From Streptomyces halstedii (GTDB taxonomy: Bacteria; Actinomycetota; Actinomycetes; Streptomycetales; Streptomycetaceae), in assembly GCA_000720535.1 (NCBI GenBank), contig JOAZ01000002.1, forward strand, positions 62,001 through 126,000: a DNA stretch of 64,000 nucleotides, written 5' to 3'. The position numbers and the translations under genes were made by a program. The notes beneath the pieces were generated by a model that searched no databases, had not been told where the DNA came from, and saw only the letters and a list, made by a program, of their open reading frames with translations. Numbering within the stretch: the first letter of the stretch is position 1; each line of letters opens with the position of its first letter. This document shows positions 41,354 to 51,011 of this stretch, piece by piece.

Positions 41354-44095
41354 GTGGCGGGCGAGTCCCCCGACAGGTCGAAGCAGCGGAAGTCGTCGGG
41401 GACGGCTTCGGGGACGGCCGAGGAACGTGATCCGCGTCTGGCCGTGTTCCGTGAACCGGCCGCCTCCGCGAGCACCGGGAGCACGGCGGGCGCCGCGACG
41501 GCGGTCTTCCGTACGGAGCGGCCCACGGACACCGATGACGACGCGTCGGACGCCCCGGCGTCCGGTACGGCGGACGCGGGGACCGGCGACGAGGGCGGCG
41601 GGGCCGCCGATGGGGCCGTGAAGGACGCAGGACGCCCGGAGAAGGCCTCGGCGCCCCGCGACGGGGACGGGGAGGCGGAGGACGCCGAGGGCGGCTCCGG
41701 GGCGAACGGGGCGCCGTCGGCGGAGCGGGACACCGACGCGGACGCCGACGCGGACGCCGACGCGGACGCCGGCGAGGCGGAGACCGCCGGGACCGGCCCC
41801 GCCGATACGGATTCCGCTGAGCCCGCGGGCTCGGCCCGTAACGGTTCGGCCCGTAACGGTTCGGAGTCGGAGGACTCCGAGACGAAGGCCGGCGAGACGA
41901 AGGGCCCCGAGACGAAGGCTCGCGAAACCGGAGACGGTGAGGCGAAGAGCCGGGGGCCGAAGGACGAAGGGGCGACGGTCGGCGAAGCCGAGGCGCCGGA
42001 GTCGGAGGCGCCGAAGGCGGATACGCCCAGGTCGGAGACAGCGTCCGCCGAGCCCGAGCCCGAGCCCGAGCCCGATCCCGGCTCCGGGTCAGGGCGTGCG
42101 GCGGGGTCCGGCGGCACGAAGGAGAGCGCCCCCGCCCCGCGCGTCCCGAAGACGCGCGAGGAGGTCGGCACCGAGGAGGTCGGCACCGAGAACGCTGACA
42201 CCGAGAAGACCGGCACGGAGAAGGCCGACACCGAGGAGGCCCCCGCATCCCGCGAGGAGAAGCCCGCCTCGGACAAGGCCGAGCCCGCCTCGGACAAGAC
42301 CGACGCCGAGCCGTCCGACTCCGAGCCGTCCGACGCCTCCGGGGACGGGCGAGGAATCGATCAGCCGACAGCCGTCTTCACGACGACACGGCGTCCCCAG
42401 GTCGATCAGCCGACGACGGCGCTGAAGCTGCCCCCGCGTGCGGCCGACACGAAGAGCGCGGCCGAGGCGGGCCCGAAGACCGGCCCTGCCAAGGACACCA
42501 AGGGGCCCAAGGACACCAAGGCCACCAAGGGGCCCAAGGGTGCCGAGGGATCCAAGGACACCCGCGACGCCGAAGGCACCGACGCCCCCGGGACCTCCGC
42601 CGAGCGGACCAGCAAGTTCGTCCCCCTGCGGTCGGACGACGTGCGGCCCGTACCGTCCCGTGAACCCGGTGCGCCGGGTGCGTCCGGCGCGTTCGGCGCG
42701 CCCACCGGCGCGGTCGGCCCCACCGTCGTCCAGGACGTCGGGGCCGCCGGTTCCACCGGCCTTGCGCCTGGATACGTCGAGGCCGAGCGGACCCGGCAGC
42801 AGCCGATGCCGCCCAAGCCGCCGCTGGACCTGCTGGCCGAGCTGACGAACACCCCGCCGCCGCCGGAGACCCCGGTCCGCACGGCCGTGCGGCGCGTCAA
42901 GATCTGGACCCCGCTGGTCCTGCTCCTGTTGATCATCTTTGCGATCGCGCAGGCCGTGCGCCCGCTTCCCGACCCCACGCTGACGCTCTCCGCCGCTCCC
43001 ACGTACACCTTCGGCGGCGAGAAGCTGGCGATGCCGTGGCCCGAGGAGGGGCAGGGCGCCGTCGAGGTCGAGGGCGTCGGAGCCATCGGCTCGTACGGCA
43101 AGGAGAAGTCCGCGCCGATCGCGAGCATGGCGAAGGTGATGACCGCCTACGTGATCCTCAAGGACCACCCGATCACCGGCAAGCAGACCGGTGAGCGGAT
43201 CGAGGTCGACGCGCAGGCGGGCAAGGAAGCCGACAGCACGGACGAGTCGATGGCGACGATCAAGGAAGGCGACACGTACACGGAGTACCAGATGCTCCAG
43301 ATGCTGATGATCCCCTCCGGGAACAACGTGGCGCGTCTGCTGGCCCGTTGGGACGCCGAGACGGAGGAGGCCTTCGTCGAGAAGATGAACGCGGCGGCCA
43401 AGGACCTCGGCATGACCAAGTCGACCTACACCGACCCGAGTGGCCTGAAGTCCTCCACCGTGTCCACGCCCGCCGACCAGATCAAACTGGGCAAGGCGGT
43501 CATGCAGAACGACATCTTCCGCAGGATCGTGGACATGCCGCAGGCCGACATCCCCGGCGTCGGCAGGATCTACAACAACAACGACATCCTGCTGGAACCC
43601 GGTGTGAACGGCATCAAGACGGGCTCCTCCACCCCGGCCGGCGGCAACCTGCTCTGGACGGCGAGCACCGTCGTGGACGGCAAGACCCAGAGGATCATCG
43701 GTGTGGTGATGGGCGCCGACATGGAGGGCCGTCTGTACGACAAGCTCCAGCGCGCGGTGCAGAACAGCCTCAAGCTGATCCAGGCCGCCCAGAAGGGCGT
43801 CGATTCGGCCACCGTCGTCAAGAAGGGCCAGGTCGTCGGATACGTGGACAACGGGTTCGGTGCCCACACCCCCGTGGTCGCCACCAAGAACCTGAAGGCG
43901 GTCGGCTGGAGCGGGCTGGAAGTCGACCTCAAGCTGACGGACGGCGGCAAGACGCCCGGCCACCAGGCCGAGGCGGGCACGGTCGTCGGTGAGGTGACGA
44001 TCGGCACGGGCACGGGCAAGGTCTCCGCCCCGGTCGCTCTCCAGGGCGCGATGACGGAGCCGTCCTTCGGCGACAAGCTGACCCGCATCTCCTGA
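41354..44095 (+). CDS. D-alanyl-D-alanine carboxypeptidase with ~500-residue disordered N-terminus
   Basis: 913 residues. Residues 1-510 are low-complexity (DADADA run, EPEPEPEP run, KDTKGPK repeats, EEVGTEEVGTE), followed by one membrane helix (about 517-538) and a peptidase S11/PBP5-type domain with SMAK (Ser591), SGNN (Ser655) and KTGS (Lys755). The orientation puts the long acidic segment in the cytoplasm and the catalytic domain outside. Repeated RLAVFREP, TAVFRTER and TAVFTTTR motifs punctuate the disordered part. GTG 41354 has GGAGG eight nt upstream and is preferred over ATG 41339, which overlaps that site. It trims pentapeptide stems in peptidoglycan. Confidence 0.9.
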   Translation: MAGESPDRSKQRKSSGTASGTAEERDPRLAVFREPAASASTGSTAGAATAVFRTERPTDTDDDASDAPASGTADAGTGDEGGGAADGAVKDAGRPEKASAPRDGDGEAEDAEGGSGANGAPSAERDTDADADADADADAGEAETAGTGPADTDSAEPAGSARNGSARNGSESEDSETKAGETKGPETKARETGDGEAKSRGPKDEGATVGEAEAPESEAPKADTPRSETASAEPEPEPEPDPGSGSGRAAGSGGTKESAPAPRVPKTREEVGTEEVGTENADTEKTGTEKADTEEAPASREEKPASDKAEPASDKTDAEPSDSEPSDASGDGRGIDQPTAVFTTTRRPQVDQPTTALKLPPRAADTKSAAEAGPKTGPAKDTKGPKDTKATKGPKGAEGSKDTRDAEGTDAPGTSAERTSKFVPLRSDDVRPVPSREPGAPGASGAFGAPTGAVGPTVVQDVGAAGSTGLAPGYVEAERTRQQPMPPKPPLDLLAELTNTPPPPETPVRTAVRRVKIWTPLVLLLLIIFAIAQAVRPLPDPTLTLSAAPTYTFGGEKLAMPWPEEGQGAVEVEGVGAIGSYGKEKSAPIASMAKVMTAYVILKDHPITGKQTGERIEVDAQAGKEADSTDESMATIKEGDTYTEYQMLQMLMIPSGNNVARLLARWDAETEEAFVEKMNAAAKDLGMTKSTYTDPSGLKSSTVSTPADQIKLGKAVMQNDIFRRIVDMPQADIPGVGRIYNNNDILLEPGVNGIKTGSSTPAGGNLLWTASTVVDGKTQRIIGVVMGADMEGRLYDKLQRAVQNSLKLIQAAQKGVDSATVVKKGQVVGYVDNGFGAHTPVVATKNLKAVGWSGLEVDLKLTDGGKTPGHQAEAGTVVGEVTIGTGTGKVSAPVALQGAMTEPSFGDKLTRIS

Positions 44096-44129
44096 CCGCC
44101 CGGCCCGGCTGACCGCCCGGCCCGTCCAT

Positions 44130-44167
44130 CCGGTCCCGCGATCCTCGACTCCAGGACGCGGGACCGG
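44130..44167 (+). terminator. terminator after the carboxypeptidase gene
   Basis: CCGGTCCCGCG (44130-44140) pairs perfectly with CGCGGGACCGG (44157-44167), and the loop contains further ATCCT/AGGA pairing. Confidence 0.8.
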
Positions 44168-44374
44168 AGCGGCTCCCGGCACGGGGTCCCGCCCGGGGGC
44201 CGGGCAGGCGGAACGGACACTCCGCCGCATAAGCCCGGTGCCACGGAAAATGGCACATGCTAGCGTCCCGAAGAGCAACGGAAAGGTCACGGGCGCCGTC
44301 CTCACGGGTACGGACGAGCCCGTGCGGTACATCGACGGTTCGGCAGGCCCAGGGCAAGGACGGGGAGAGTCGCA

Positions 44375-46204
44375 GTGACCACGGCTGAACCGACACGGAC
44401 GGGAGCCGCCGGTGCGTCGCCGCGGGCGGACGTCGGGATCCGGATCCCCCTCCAGCCCGACGGCGGCCGTGACCGGCGGGAACGGGCCGTACGCCGTCCC
44501 CTGTGGCGCCACCCGGTCGCTCTGACGACCGCGGCCGCCGCCGTCGTCCATGTGCTCTGGTTCTTCTTCTTCGCCAACAGCGGCGGGGACATCGCCGCCC
44601 AGGACGCCTGGGCCGAGTTCGTCGGGCGTCACCCCGGGACCGCGTACAACCTCGCCTGGTACGGCGGGATGCACCCGGTCTCGTACAGCGTGGTGTCGCC
44701 CTACCTGATGTCACTGCTCGGCGTCCGTACGACGATGATGATCGTCGGCACGGTGTCGTCGGCGCTGACCGCCCTGATCCTGGTCAGGGTGCCCGCCGTA
44801 CGCAATCCGCTGGCCTGCTCGCTCGCGGGCGTCTTCGCCTACCTCTGCAACGCGCTGTCCGGCCGGGTGACCTTCGGGCTCGGCATGATGTTCGCCCTCG
44901 GGGCCGTCGCCGCCGTCTTCTGCTGGCCGCATCGCTGGCGTCGCCGGCGCTGGGCGAAGGCCGTCGTCGCCGCCCCGCTGGCGGGACTCGCGACCGCGGG
45001 CAGTCCGGTCGCCGGGCTCTTCCTCGGCGTGGTCGCGGCGGCGCTCTTCCTGAACAAACGGCGCCCCGGGGCGTACGCGCTCGGCCTGGCCCCCGTCGCG
45101 GTCGTGGTCCTGTCCGCGTGGCTGTTCCCCTTCTCGGGTACGCAGCCGATGTCGTTTGGCACGCTCTCGCTGCCGTTCGTCTTCGCCGTCCTGGTCTTCG
45201 TCCTCGTACCCCGGGACTGGCGCACCGTGCGCACGGCCGCCGCGGTGTACGGGGTGGGGACCCTGCTGACGTACGTCGTCGACTCGCAGATCGGCTCGAA
45301 CGTCTCGCGGATGGCGATGCTGTTCGGCGGTGTGGTGCTGCTGGCGGCGCTGCCGTACACCGCGCCGCGTACCCGACGCTGGTACGCCCTGGTGCTCGCG
45401 CTCGTCGGGTTCAACTTCTGGATCGGCTTCAAGGGGGTGGACGACATCGTCCGTACCGCCCCCGCCGCCTCCTGGAGCCGTGAACTGGCCCCCCTGGTCC
45501 ACCAGCTCCAGAAGGCCGGGGCGGAGCGGGGCAGGGTCGAGGTCGTGCCCGCGAGCAGCCACCGGGAGGCGTCCGCGCTCGCGCCGTACGTGAACCTGGC
45601 CCGGGGATGGAACCGCCAGGCCGACATGAAGCGCAACCCGCTCTTCTACGACGACACCCTGGACCCGGTGAACTACCGCGAGTGGCTCGACCGCTGGGCC
45701 GTGCACTACGTGGTGCTGCCGACCGGGAAGCCGGACTCCAGCGGGGCGGTGCAGGAGGCGGAGCTGGTCGAGAAGGGCCAGCCGTATCTGAAGGCGGTCT
45801 GGAGCGACGCCAACTGGAAGCTGTTCCGGGTCCTGGACCCGGTGCCGCTGGCCGACCCGCCGGCGACGGTGGAGAAGGCCGGCGCGGAGGAACTGACGAT
45901 CCGGGTGCGGTCGGCGGGCCGGGTGCTGATCCGCGTCCCGTACTCGCGGTGGCTCGCCGTCGTGGACGACGAGGGCAAGAGCGTCGAGCGGCCGCAGGAG
46001 ACCGAGGCGTCCAAACAGCGGTCGGAGGAGGACGAGGAAGCGCCCAAGGACTTCATCAACGCCCACGGCTGCCTGATCAAGGTGGAGGAGGACCCGGACG
46101 GCGACGAGTGGACCGAGCTCCTCGCGCCGCGTCCGGGCGTCTACCGGCTGGCCGCGCCGTACCAGCTCCAGCCCGGCACACCGTGCCCGGACGAACTGCG
46201 CTGA
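44375..46204 (+). CDS. polytopic membrane protein, GT-C-like or transporter-like
   Basis: 609 residues. About ten helices occupy residues 45-365, with an extracytoplasmic loop after the first helix (GGDIAAQDAWAEFVGRHPGTAYNLAWYGGMHPVSYS, broken here by conserved Asp and His). A large soluble C-terminal domain follows (about 370-609). One helix plus an acidic first loop is reminiscent of GT-C lipid-linked glycosyltransferases, but automatic pipelines tend to label such proteins MFS; I cannot decide. GTG 44375 has GGGGAGAG upstream. The flavoprotein gene starts 4 bp after it. Confidence 0.72.
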   Translation: MTTAEPTRTGAAGASPRADVGIRIPLQPDGGRDRRERAVRRPLWRHPVALTTAAAAVVHVLWFFFFANSGGDIAAQDAWAEFVGRHPGTAYNLAWYGGMHPVSYSVVSPYLMSLLGVRTTMMIVGTVSSALTALILVRVPAVRNPLACSLAGVFAYLCNALSGRVTFGLGMMFALGAVAAVFCWPHRWRRRRWAKAVVAAPLAGLATAGSPVAGLFLGVVAAALFLNKRRPGAYALGLAPVAVVVLSAWLFPFSGTQPMSFGTLSLPFVFAVLVFVLVPRDWRTVRTAAAVYGVGTLLTYVVDSQIGSNVSRMAMLFGGVVLLAALPYTAPRTRRWYALVLALVGFNFWIGFKGVDDIVRTAPAASWSRELAPLVHQLQKAGAERGRVEVVPASSHREASALAPYVNLARGWNRQADMKRNPLFYDDTLDPVNYREWLDRWAVHYVVLPTGKPDSSGAVQEAELVEKGQPYLKAVWSDANWKLFRVLDPVPLADPPATVEKAGAEELTIRVRSAGRVLIRVPYSRWLAVVDDEGKSVERPQETEASKQRSEEDEEAPKDFINAHGCLIKVEEDPDGDEWTELLAPRPGVYRLAAPYQLQPGTPCPDELR

Positions 46205-46208
46205 CCGC

Positions 46209-46772
46209 ATGAGCGACGACGACCGGACCGCCCCGCCCACCAGGAGGCCGTTCCTGTACGTGGTCGTGTGCGCGGCCGGGTTCGCCGGGGGCGTCGGCAC
46301 GCTGATCACGGCCGCCCGGGAGGCCGGCTGGGAGGTCGGTGTCGTCGCCACCCCGCAGGGCCTCGGCTTCATCGACCCGGCGGCGGTCGAGGCGCAGACC
46401 GGTTACCCGATCCGCTCGGCGTCGCGGCGGCCCGGCGAGCCCCGCCCGCTGCCCCCGGCCGACGCGATCGCCGTCGCCCCGGCCACGTTCAACACGATCA
46501 ACAAGTGGGCGGCCGGAGCCTCCGACACCCTGGCCCTGGGCATCCTGTGCGAGGCGTACGGCTCCGGCATCCCCACCGCCGTCCTGCCCTGCCTGAACGC
46601 GGCCCAGGCCGCCCACCCCGCCTACCGGCAGAGCCTGGACCGGCTGCGCGCGATGGGCGTGCTCATCGGGACACGGGAACCGCACGACCCGACGCCCGGC
46701 GGCGAGATCGCCCCCTTCCGCTGGGAGGAGGCACTCGACCTGCTCGCCCCCCGGCTCCAGGAGTTCCGCTGA
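46209..46772 (+). CDS. flavoprotein of the UbiX/PPC-decarboxylase superfamily
   Basis: 187 residues with an FMN-binding Rossmann-like fold: VVVCAAGFAGGV at the N-terminus, DAIAVAPATFNTINKWAAGASDTLALG in the middle (the PATxNT substrate and flavin motif) and PTAVLPCLN. The family includes PPC decarboxylases and peptidyl-cysteine decarboxylases. ATG 46209 begins 4 bp after the membrane-protein stop, so the two are probably co-transcribed. Substrate unknown. Confidence 0.85.
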   Translation: MSDDDRTAPPTRRPFLYVVVCAAGFAGGVGTLITAAREAGWEVGVVATPQGLGFIDPAAVEAQTGYPIRSASRRPGEPRPLPPADAIAVAPATFNTINKWAAGASDTLALGILCEAYGSGIPTAVLPCLNAAQAAHPAYRQSLDRLRAMGVLIGTREPHDPTPGGEIAPFRWEEALDLLAPRLQEFR

Positions 46773-46793
46773 CCGCCGGGGCCGGGCCCCGAG

Positions 46794-48929
46794 TCAGTCC
46801 ACGTCGATGCCGTACTCCCCGACCAGCTCCTCCAGGCCGCCCGGATAGCCCTTGCCGCCGGTGACGAACTCCCAGTCACCGTTCGCGCGGCGGCGGAAGG
46901 ACCCCAGGACGAGGGCGGTCTCGCCGTCGCGGCCGTCGGAGACGTCCAACCGGTCGAGCGGGGTTCCCTCGGAGTCCAGCAGCCGGATACCCGCGTCGGC
47001 GAACCCGGACAGATCGGCCGCGGCGTTGACGACGGGATCCACCGCGGCGATGACGACGAGGCGGTCGGCCCGCGCCGGCAGGGCGTCGAAGGAGACCTGG
47101 ATGGCGGCCTTGTCCGGCGCGACCGGGACGAGCGCGCGGACCGTACCGTCCGGTGTCCTGGGGTTGTTGTAGAAGACGAAGTGGTCGTCGTCCAGGACCT
47201 GGTTGCCCCGGCAGACGAGCGCGCACACGTCCAGGGCGACGCCGCCCGACCAGTACATGCCCAGGATGTTGTAGTCGTCCGCCCCCGCCGGGCCGTCCGC
47301 GTCCGGCGCCCCCGCGTCCGTATCCGCCGCACCGCTCGGCGTGGCCCGGCTGTCCGGCGCGCTGCGCTGGGCGGGCACCGAGCCCTCGCCGCCGCCCAAC
47401 CGGCCCCGCAGACCGTGGCGGTGCAGCAGATCGACCAGTTCGGAACCGGCCACCAGCTCCAGGGGCTTGCCGTTGGCGAAGGTGTGCGAGCCGGGGCCGA
47501 ACTTCGACGTCGTGACCAGCACGCCCTTGTTGGCACCGGCGTCCTGCACGGTGCCGTACAGATCGCGGACGGCGGTCGGGGGCACGGTGTTGCGGTAGCG
47601 CTTGACCTGGACGACGATCTTGCCGCCGCGGATGGGGGCGGGGTCCAGCGCGTCGACGTCCACACCGCCGTCGTTCGAACGCTGAGTGGTCACGGCCTGC
47701 ATGCCCATGGCCCGGAACAGCTCGGCGACCAGCGATTCGAAGGCGATCGGGTCCATGTCGTACAGATCCGGCTCCTCATCGCCCCCATGGGTGACGACGC
47801 CGTCACCCACGTCTTCGGGGACCCGGCCGGGGCGTACCGTCGCGTACTGGTCGGGGCGGGACGACAACTGCCCCCGGAGCCCGTCCACCAGGCAGTTGAC
47901 GGCGTTCACCTGCTCCAGGTGCAGCCCGGCGAAGTCCGCGCGCGAGACCATGACGGTGGCGAGGAACAGAGAGGCCCGGCGGCCGGTCACCGGGTCGTGG
48001 TCGTCCACGAAGCCGTTCAGCGCGACCGATTCCAGCGCACCGAACTCATCGGCGGCGAAGAGGTCGCGCAGGACCAGCAGGACACACTGCGCGAGCACGT
48101 CCCGGTACAGGGAGCGGCGCTGGGTGACGGGCCGGGGCGACTCCTTCTCCTGGTCGGCGTTGACCATGTAGCGCACCGACTTCGCCTCGGGGACGACGGC
48201 GTACGCGGGCAGCTCCCAGTTCAGTACCAGCTGGCGCGCACCGGAGTCGTACGCTGCGGACACCTGGCGCGGCAGGTCGTCCGGCCATCCGGTGGAGGCG
48301 TAGAGGGCGGCGGAGAAGTACTCCACCGCGGCCTCGGGGTCCCCGCCGCGCAGCCCGGCCGTCATCTCCGTGATCCCGGCGTTGTGCCGCCGGACCTCGG
48401 CGAGTTGGGCGTCAGACCACTGCTGGTACTGCGCCTGGTAGGTGGCCAGTTGCCGGAGGCGCTGGGCCTCGGCGGCCTGGGCGGCCTGCCAGTCACGCTC
48501 GAACCTGGACCGGGCCTCCGCCTGCGCCTGGGCCCGCCGCCCGGCGGTCCAACCACCCTGCGGCTGATACCGGTTCGGGTCCGGCATGGTGATCGGGTGG
48601 CCGAGCTGCCCCGGGGAGAACGCCTCGACCCGCTCGGGCCGGGTCAGCGCGTCGGCCCGGAACGCCGACGCCCGGCACCCGGCGGCCAGCAGCCCCTGCA
48701 ACGCCTCCACCCGCGCGTCCAGCTCCTGGGTACGCCGCCGCGCCTCCGCCTCACGCTGCTCCCGGTACGCCGCCTTCTGCTCGCGGTGGCTGCGGGCGAT
48801 CTCCCGTTGATGGGCGCGCTGTTGACGCTCCTGATCGCGCTGAAACCTGGCTTGCGCCTCACGTTGACGTTGCTGTTGGCGCTGCGCTTCCGCCCAGACA
48901 CCGACCAACCCATTGGAGCGACGGCTCAT
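46794..48929 (-). CDS. Mrr-type restriction endonuclease fused to a TerD domain
   Basis: 711 residues in three parts. Residues 1-90 and about 125-200 are Gln/Arg/Glu/Ala-rich coiled coil. Residues 393-505 form an Mrr-like endonuclease domain (DPIAFESLVAELFRAMG, GGVDVDA, IVVQVKRYRN with the D...QxK catalytic pattern, then GVLVTTSKFGP). Residues 552-711 are a TerD/calcium-binding stress domain (LDVCALVCRGN, DHFVFYNN, VLGSFRRRANGDWEF). Such fusions suggest a DNA-cleaving effector tethered to Ter-type stress or phage defence machinery. ATG 48929; the gene stands alone and is convergent with the flavoprotein. Confidence 0.88.
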   Translation of the reverse strand: MSRRSNGLVGVWAEAQRQQQRQREAQARFQRDQERQQRAHQREIARSHREQKAAYREQREAEARRRTQELDARVEALQGLLAAGCRASAFRADALTRPERVEAFSPGQLGHPITMPDPNRYQPQGGWTAGRRAQAQAEARSRFERDWQAAQAAEAQRLRQLATYQAQYQQWSDAQLAEVRRHNAGITEMTAGLRGGDPEAAVEYFSAALYASTGWPDDLPRQVSAAYDSGARQLVLNWELPAYAVVPEAKSVRYMVNADQEKESPRPVTQRRSLYRDVLAQCVLLVLRDLFAADEFGALESVALNGFVDDHDPVTGRRASLFLATVMVSRADFAGLHLEQVNAVNCLVDGLRGQLSSRPDQYATVRPGRVPEDVGDGVVTHGGDEEPDLYDMDPIAFESLVAELFRAMGMQAVTTQRSNDGGVDVDALDPAPIRGGKIVVQVKRYRNTVPPTAVRDLYGTVQDAGANKGVLVTTSKFGPGSHTFANGKPLELVAGSELVDLLHRHGLRGRLGGGEGSVPAQRSAPDSRATPSGAADTDAGAPDADGPAGADDYNILGMYWSGGVALDVCALVCRGNQVLDDDHFVFYNNPRTPDGTVRALVPVAPDKAAIQVSFDALPARADRLVVIAAVDPVVNAAADLSGFADAGIRLLDSEGTPLDRLDVSDGRDGETALVLGSFRRRANGDWEFVTGGKGYPGGLEELVGEYGIDVD

Positions 48930-49138
48930 GCTCTACAGGCCCTCCCCACCAGCGACCGGACGTGCGTGTACCCGGCCCTGGCCCCATAACCAGCAGTGAT
49001 GAGGCGACTCTAGTCGGCCACCGGCCACACGCCTATGCGCGTGCCGCAGATGCCCCCACACCGCCCCGACCCGGTATACACGAGACGAAGCGACGGCGCC
49101 GGGGGTACGAGAACGCGCCGTACCAGTGGGGCGGACGG

Positions 49139-49453
49139 TTACGCCTCGGTGGGCCGCGCTTCGTGGGCTGCGGCGATCTGGTCGATGCGTGCGGCGAGGA
49201 CGAAGTCGGCATCGGTGAGCCGGTGTCCGGCGTCGTGCGTCGTGATCCGGAACCTGACGTGATCCCACCGCAGGTCGATGTCCGCGTGGTGCCCGATGAG
49301 CCGCTCGATGTCCGCGACGTGCACGATCAGTGCTACGCCACCGTGGTACCGGATCCCGAAGGTGCGGGTGATGCCGTGCCCGTCACGCTCCCATCCCGGC
49401 AGCGCGGCCAGGCGTGCGGTGATGTCCGCGTCCGCCAACGGTTCCTTGCCCAC
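49139..49453 (-). CDS. pterin-4a-carbinolamine dehydratase family protein
   Basis: 104 residues: GWERDGHGITRTFGIRYH, then IGHHADIDLRWDHVRFRITTHDAGHRLTDAD, the PCD/DCoH motif with its His pair. It dehydrates 4a-hydroxytetrahydrobiopterin, or acts as a dimerisation cofactor in some lineages. GTG 49453 lies 2 bp after the stop of the truncated regulator upstream, with AGGGGAG overlapping that stop, so translation was once coupled to it. Confidence 0.87.
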   Translation of the reverse strand: MGKEPLADADITARLAALPGWERDGHGITRTFGIRYHGGVALIVHVADIERLIGHHADIDLRWDHVRFRITTHDAGHRLTDADFVLAARIDQIAAAHEARPTEA

Positions 49454-49455
49454 AG

Positions 49456-50530
49456 CTAGCTCCCCTCGGTCAGCGGTGCCAGGATCTCGGCAAGATCCCG
49501 GCCGACCGGGGCATCGTGCCACGGGCGCATCGCCCGTTCCAGAGTGGCCAACTCCCGGCGCATGCGGGCCGACCGGGTCTCCACGGCGATCGTTGCCACC
49601 GTGGGGGCGATCTCCACCGCGTGGTCCGGCTCGCGGGCCGCGGCCGCTGCGGTCGCCTGCCGGGCCATGTACACCCCGCGGTCCCGACGGGCCGTCTCCG
49701 GTACTTCGGCCAGCACCTGCGCCCACAGCGAGCCCGCCTCCGTGCCAAGGCCGAGTCGTCCGTAGCAGGTGGCTCGCTGAACCTCCAGGTAGCCCGGTGT
49801 GCGGCGGCAGGCATTGCCCCACGGCAGGTCGTCATCGACCTGGGGAAGTAGCTGGTCGGCCAGGTCGAGCAGTTGGTCGACGGTCCGGCGCTCCCCGGTG
49901 AGGCTGGCACCGTGCGCCTGCTGCTGCATCGCCATGATCCGCACTTTCGGGTCAAGGCGGCCAGCGTCCTCCAGGGCAGCCTCGCACAGGTCGACGACCG
50001 CGCGTCCGTCACCGAGGTCGGTGCGGACCTGCGCCTGGTTCACCAGGGAGTAGCCGATGAGGTGCGGGTCGCGGGACCGCATGGCGATCTCCTGCGTGAC
50101 CCCGCGCCAGAACGCGGCCCCGTCCATGTCGCCGGCGTCCTGGTACAGCCAGCCGACGAGCGCCGCGTAGGCGGCTCCGGCACGCAGCAGGCCCCGACGC
50201 GTCTCGCCCTTCGCGGAACGCACGAGCTTGTCGATCAGCTGGTACTGGGCGGAGACCGTGCCGATCAGGTCGTGCGGGCCGAGGAACATGTCGGCCCGGT
50301 AGTGCCCCTCCAACTGCTGCTGGAAGTAGTCGACCAGAGCGGGATCGACGTGCTGCGGTGTGATCGGCCCGGCGACGAGCGCGGCGGCGGTGACGGAGGT
50401 GAAGGCGCGGTTCACCCGTTCCTCTTCGTGGTGCTCGGGTCGGATCCAGCCAGGCGGGGTGGTGAAGCCGAGGTCTTCGGGCCAGCTGCCGAGAGCATCG
50501 TGAAGGACGATCGCCGTCTCTTCCGCCGGC
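49456..50530 (-). pseudogene. 5'-truncated XRE-type regulator (TPR-rich C-terminal part)
   Basis: About 355 residues remain, from roughly LHDALGSWPEDLG to DLAEILAPLTEGS. It is an all-helical TPR-like array (repeats around GAAYAALVGWLYQDAGDMDGA, GRAVVDLCEAALEDAG, VQRATCYGRLGLG) typical of large Streptomyces XRE regulators. The N-terminal helix-turn-helix is gone: near 50530 the sequence turns abruptly into an integrase fragment on the opposite strand. The surviving frame runs on antisense through that fragment, so it may still be expressed as a chimera. Confidence 0.65.
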
Positions 50531-50946
50531 CAAAGAGCCGCCGTCGTCGGGTCGTCCCGCTGCCCGCCCTCTGCATCGCGCCCCTGCGCTGGCACCGGAT
50601 GAGGCAGGCAGCTGCGCGTGCCAAGGCGGGGGAGCGGTGGCAGGAGTCCGGCTACGTCTTCACCACCCGCACCGGCCGCCAGGTCGAGCCGCGGAACGTC
50701 TACCGCTCCTTCACCCGCGTCGCCGAGTCCGCCAGCCTCCGCGTGATCCGGTTGCATGACGCCCGGCACGGCACCGCGACCCTCCTCACGGCCGCCGGAG
50801 TCGCCCCCCGAGTGATGGAGATCCTTGGGCACTCTCAGATCAGCATCACCATGGACGTGTACACCCACGTCGTCCAGGACACCCAGCGAGAGGCCATGAG
50901 CCACATGGACCGGCTGCTCAGGAAGAGGCGCCCCGATCGTGGGTGA
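50527..50946 (+). pseudogene. C-terminal fragment of a tyrosine integrase
   Basis: About 139 residues carry the catalytic box II of phage-type integrases: RLHDARHGTATLL (His-x-x-Arg), LGHSQISITMDVYTHV (His and active Tyr). The N-terminal arm-binding and core regions and the first catalytic Arg are missing. The fragment ends 104 bp before the left 44-bp att copy, the usual position for an element's int gene, but lies outside the repeat-bounded island. Confidence 0.8.
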
Positions 50947-50978
50947 CCGCCCGCGTTGATGTCAGACGTGGATGTCAC

Positions 50979-51002
50979 GGACCTAGGAACGTTCCTAGGT
51001 CC
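50979..51002. repeat. 24-bp perfect palindrome
   Basis: Arms GGACCTAGGAAC and GTTCCTAGGTCC are exact inverses with no spacer. It lies between the integrase remnant and the left att repeat and shares the CTAGGA/TCCTAG core with the next hairpin, suggesting recombinase arm or accessory-factor sites. Confidence 0.8.
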
Positions 51003-51011
51003 CATGACGAA

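Noticed and set aside
41244-42297. Two long Ser/Pro/Arg-rich minus-strand frames
   Set aside because: They mirror the repetitive disordered region of the carboxypeptidase gene and have no domain or ribosome site.
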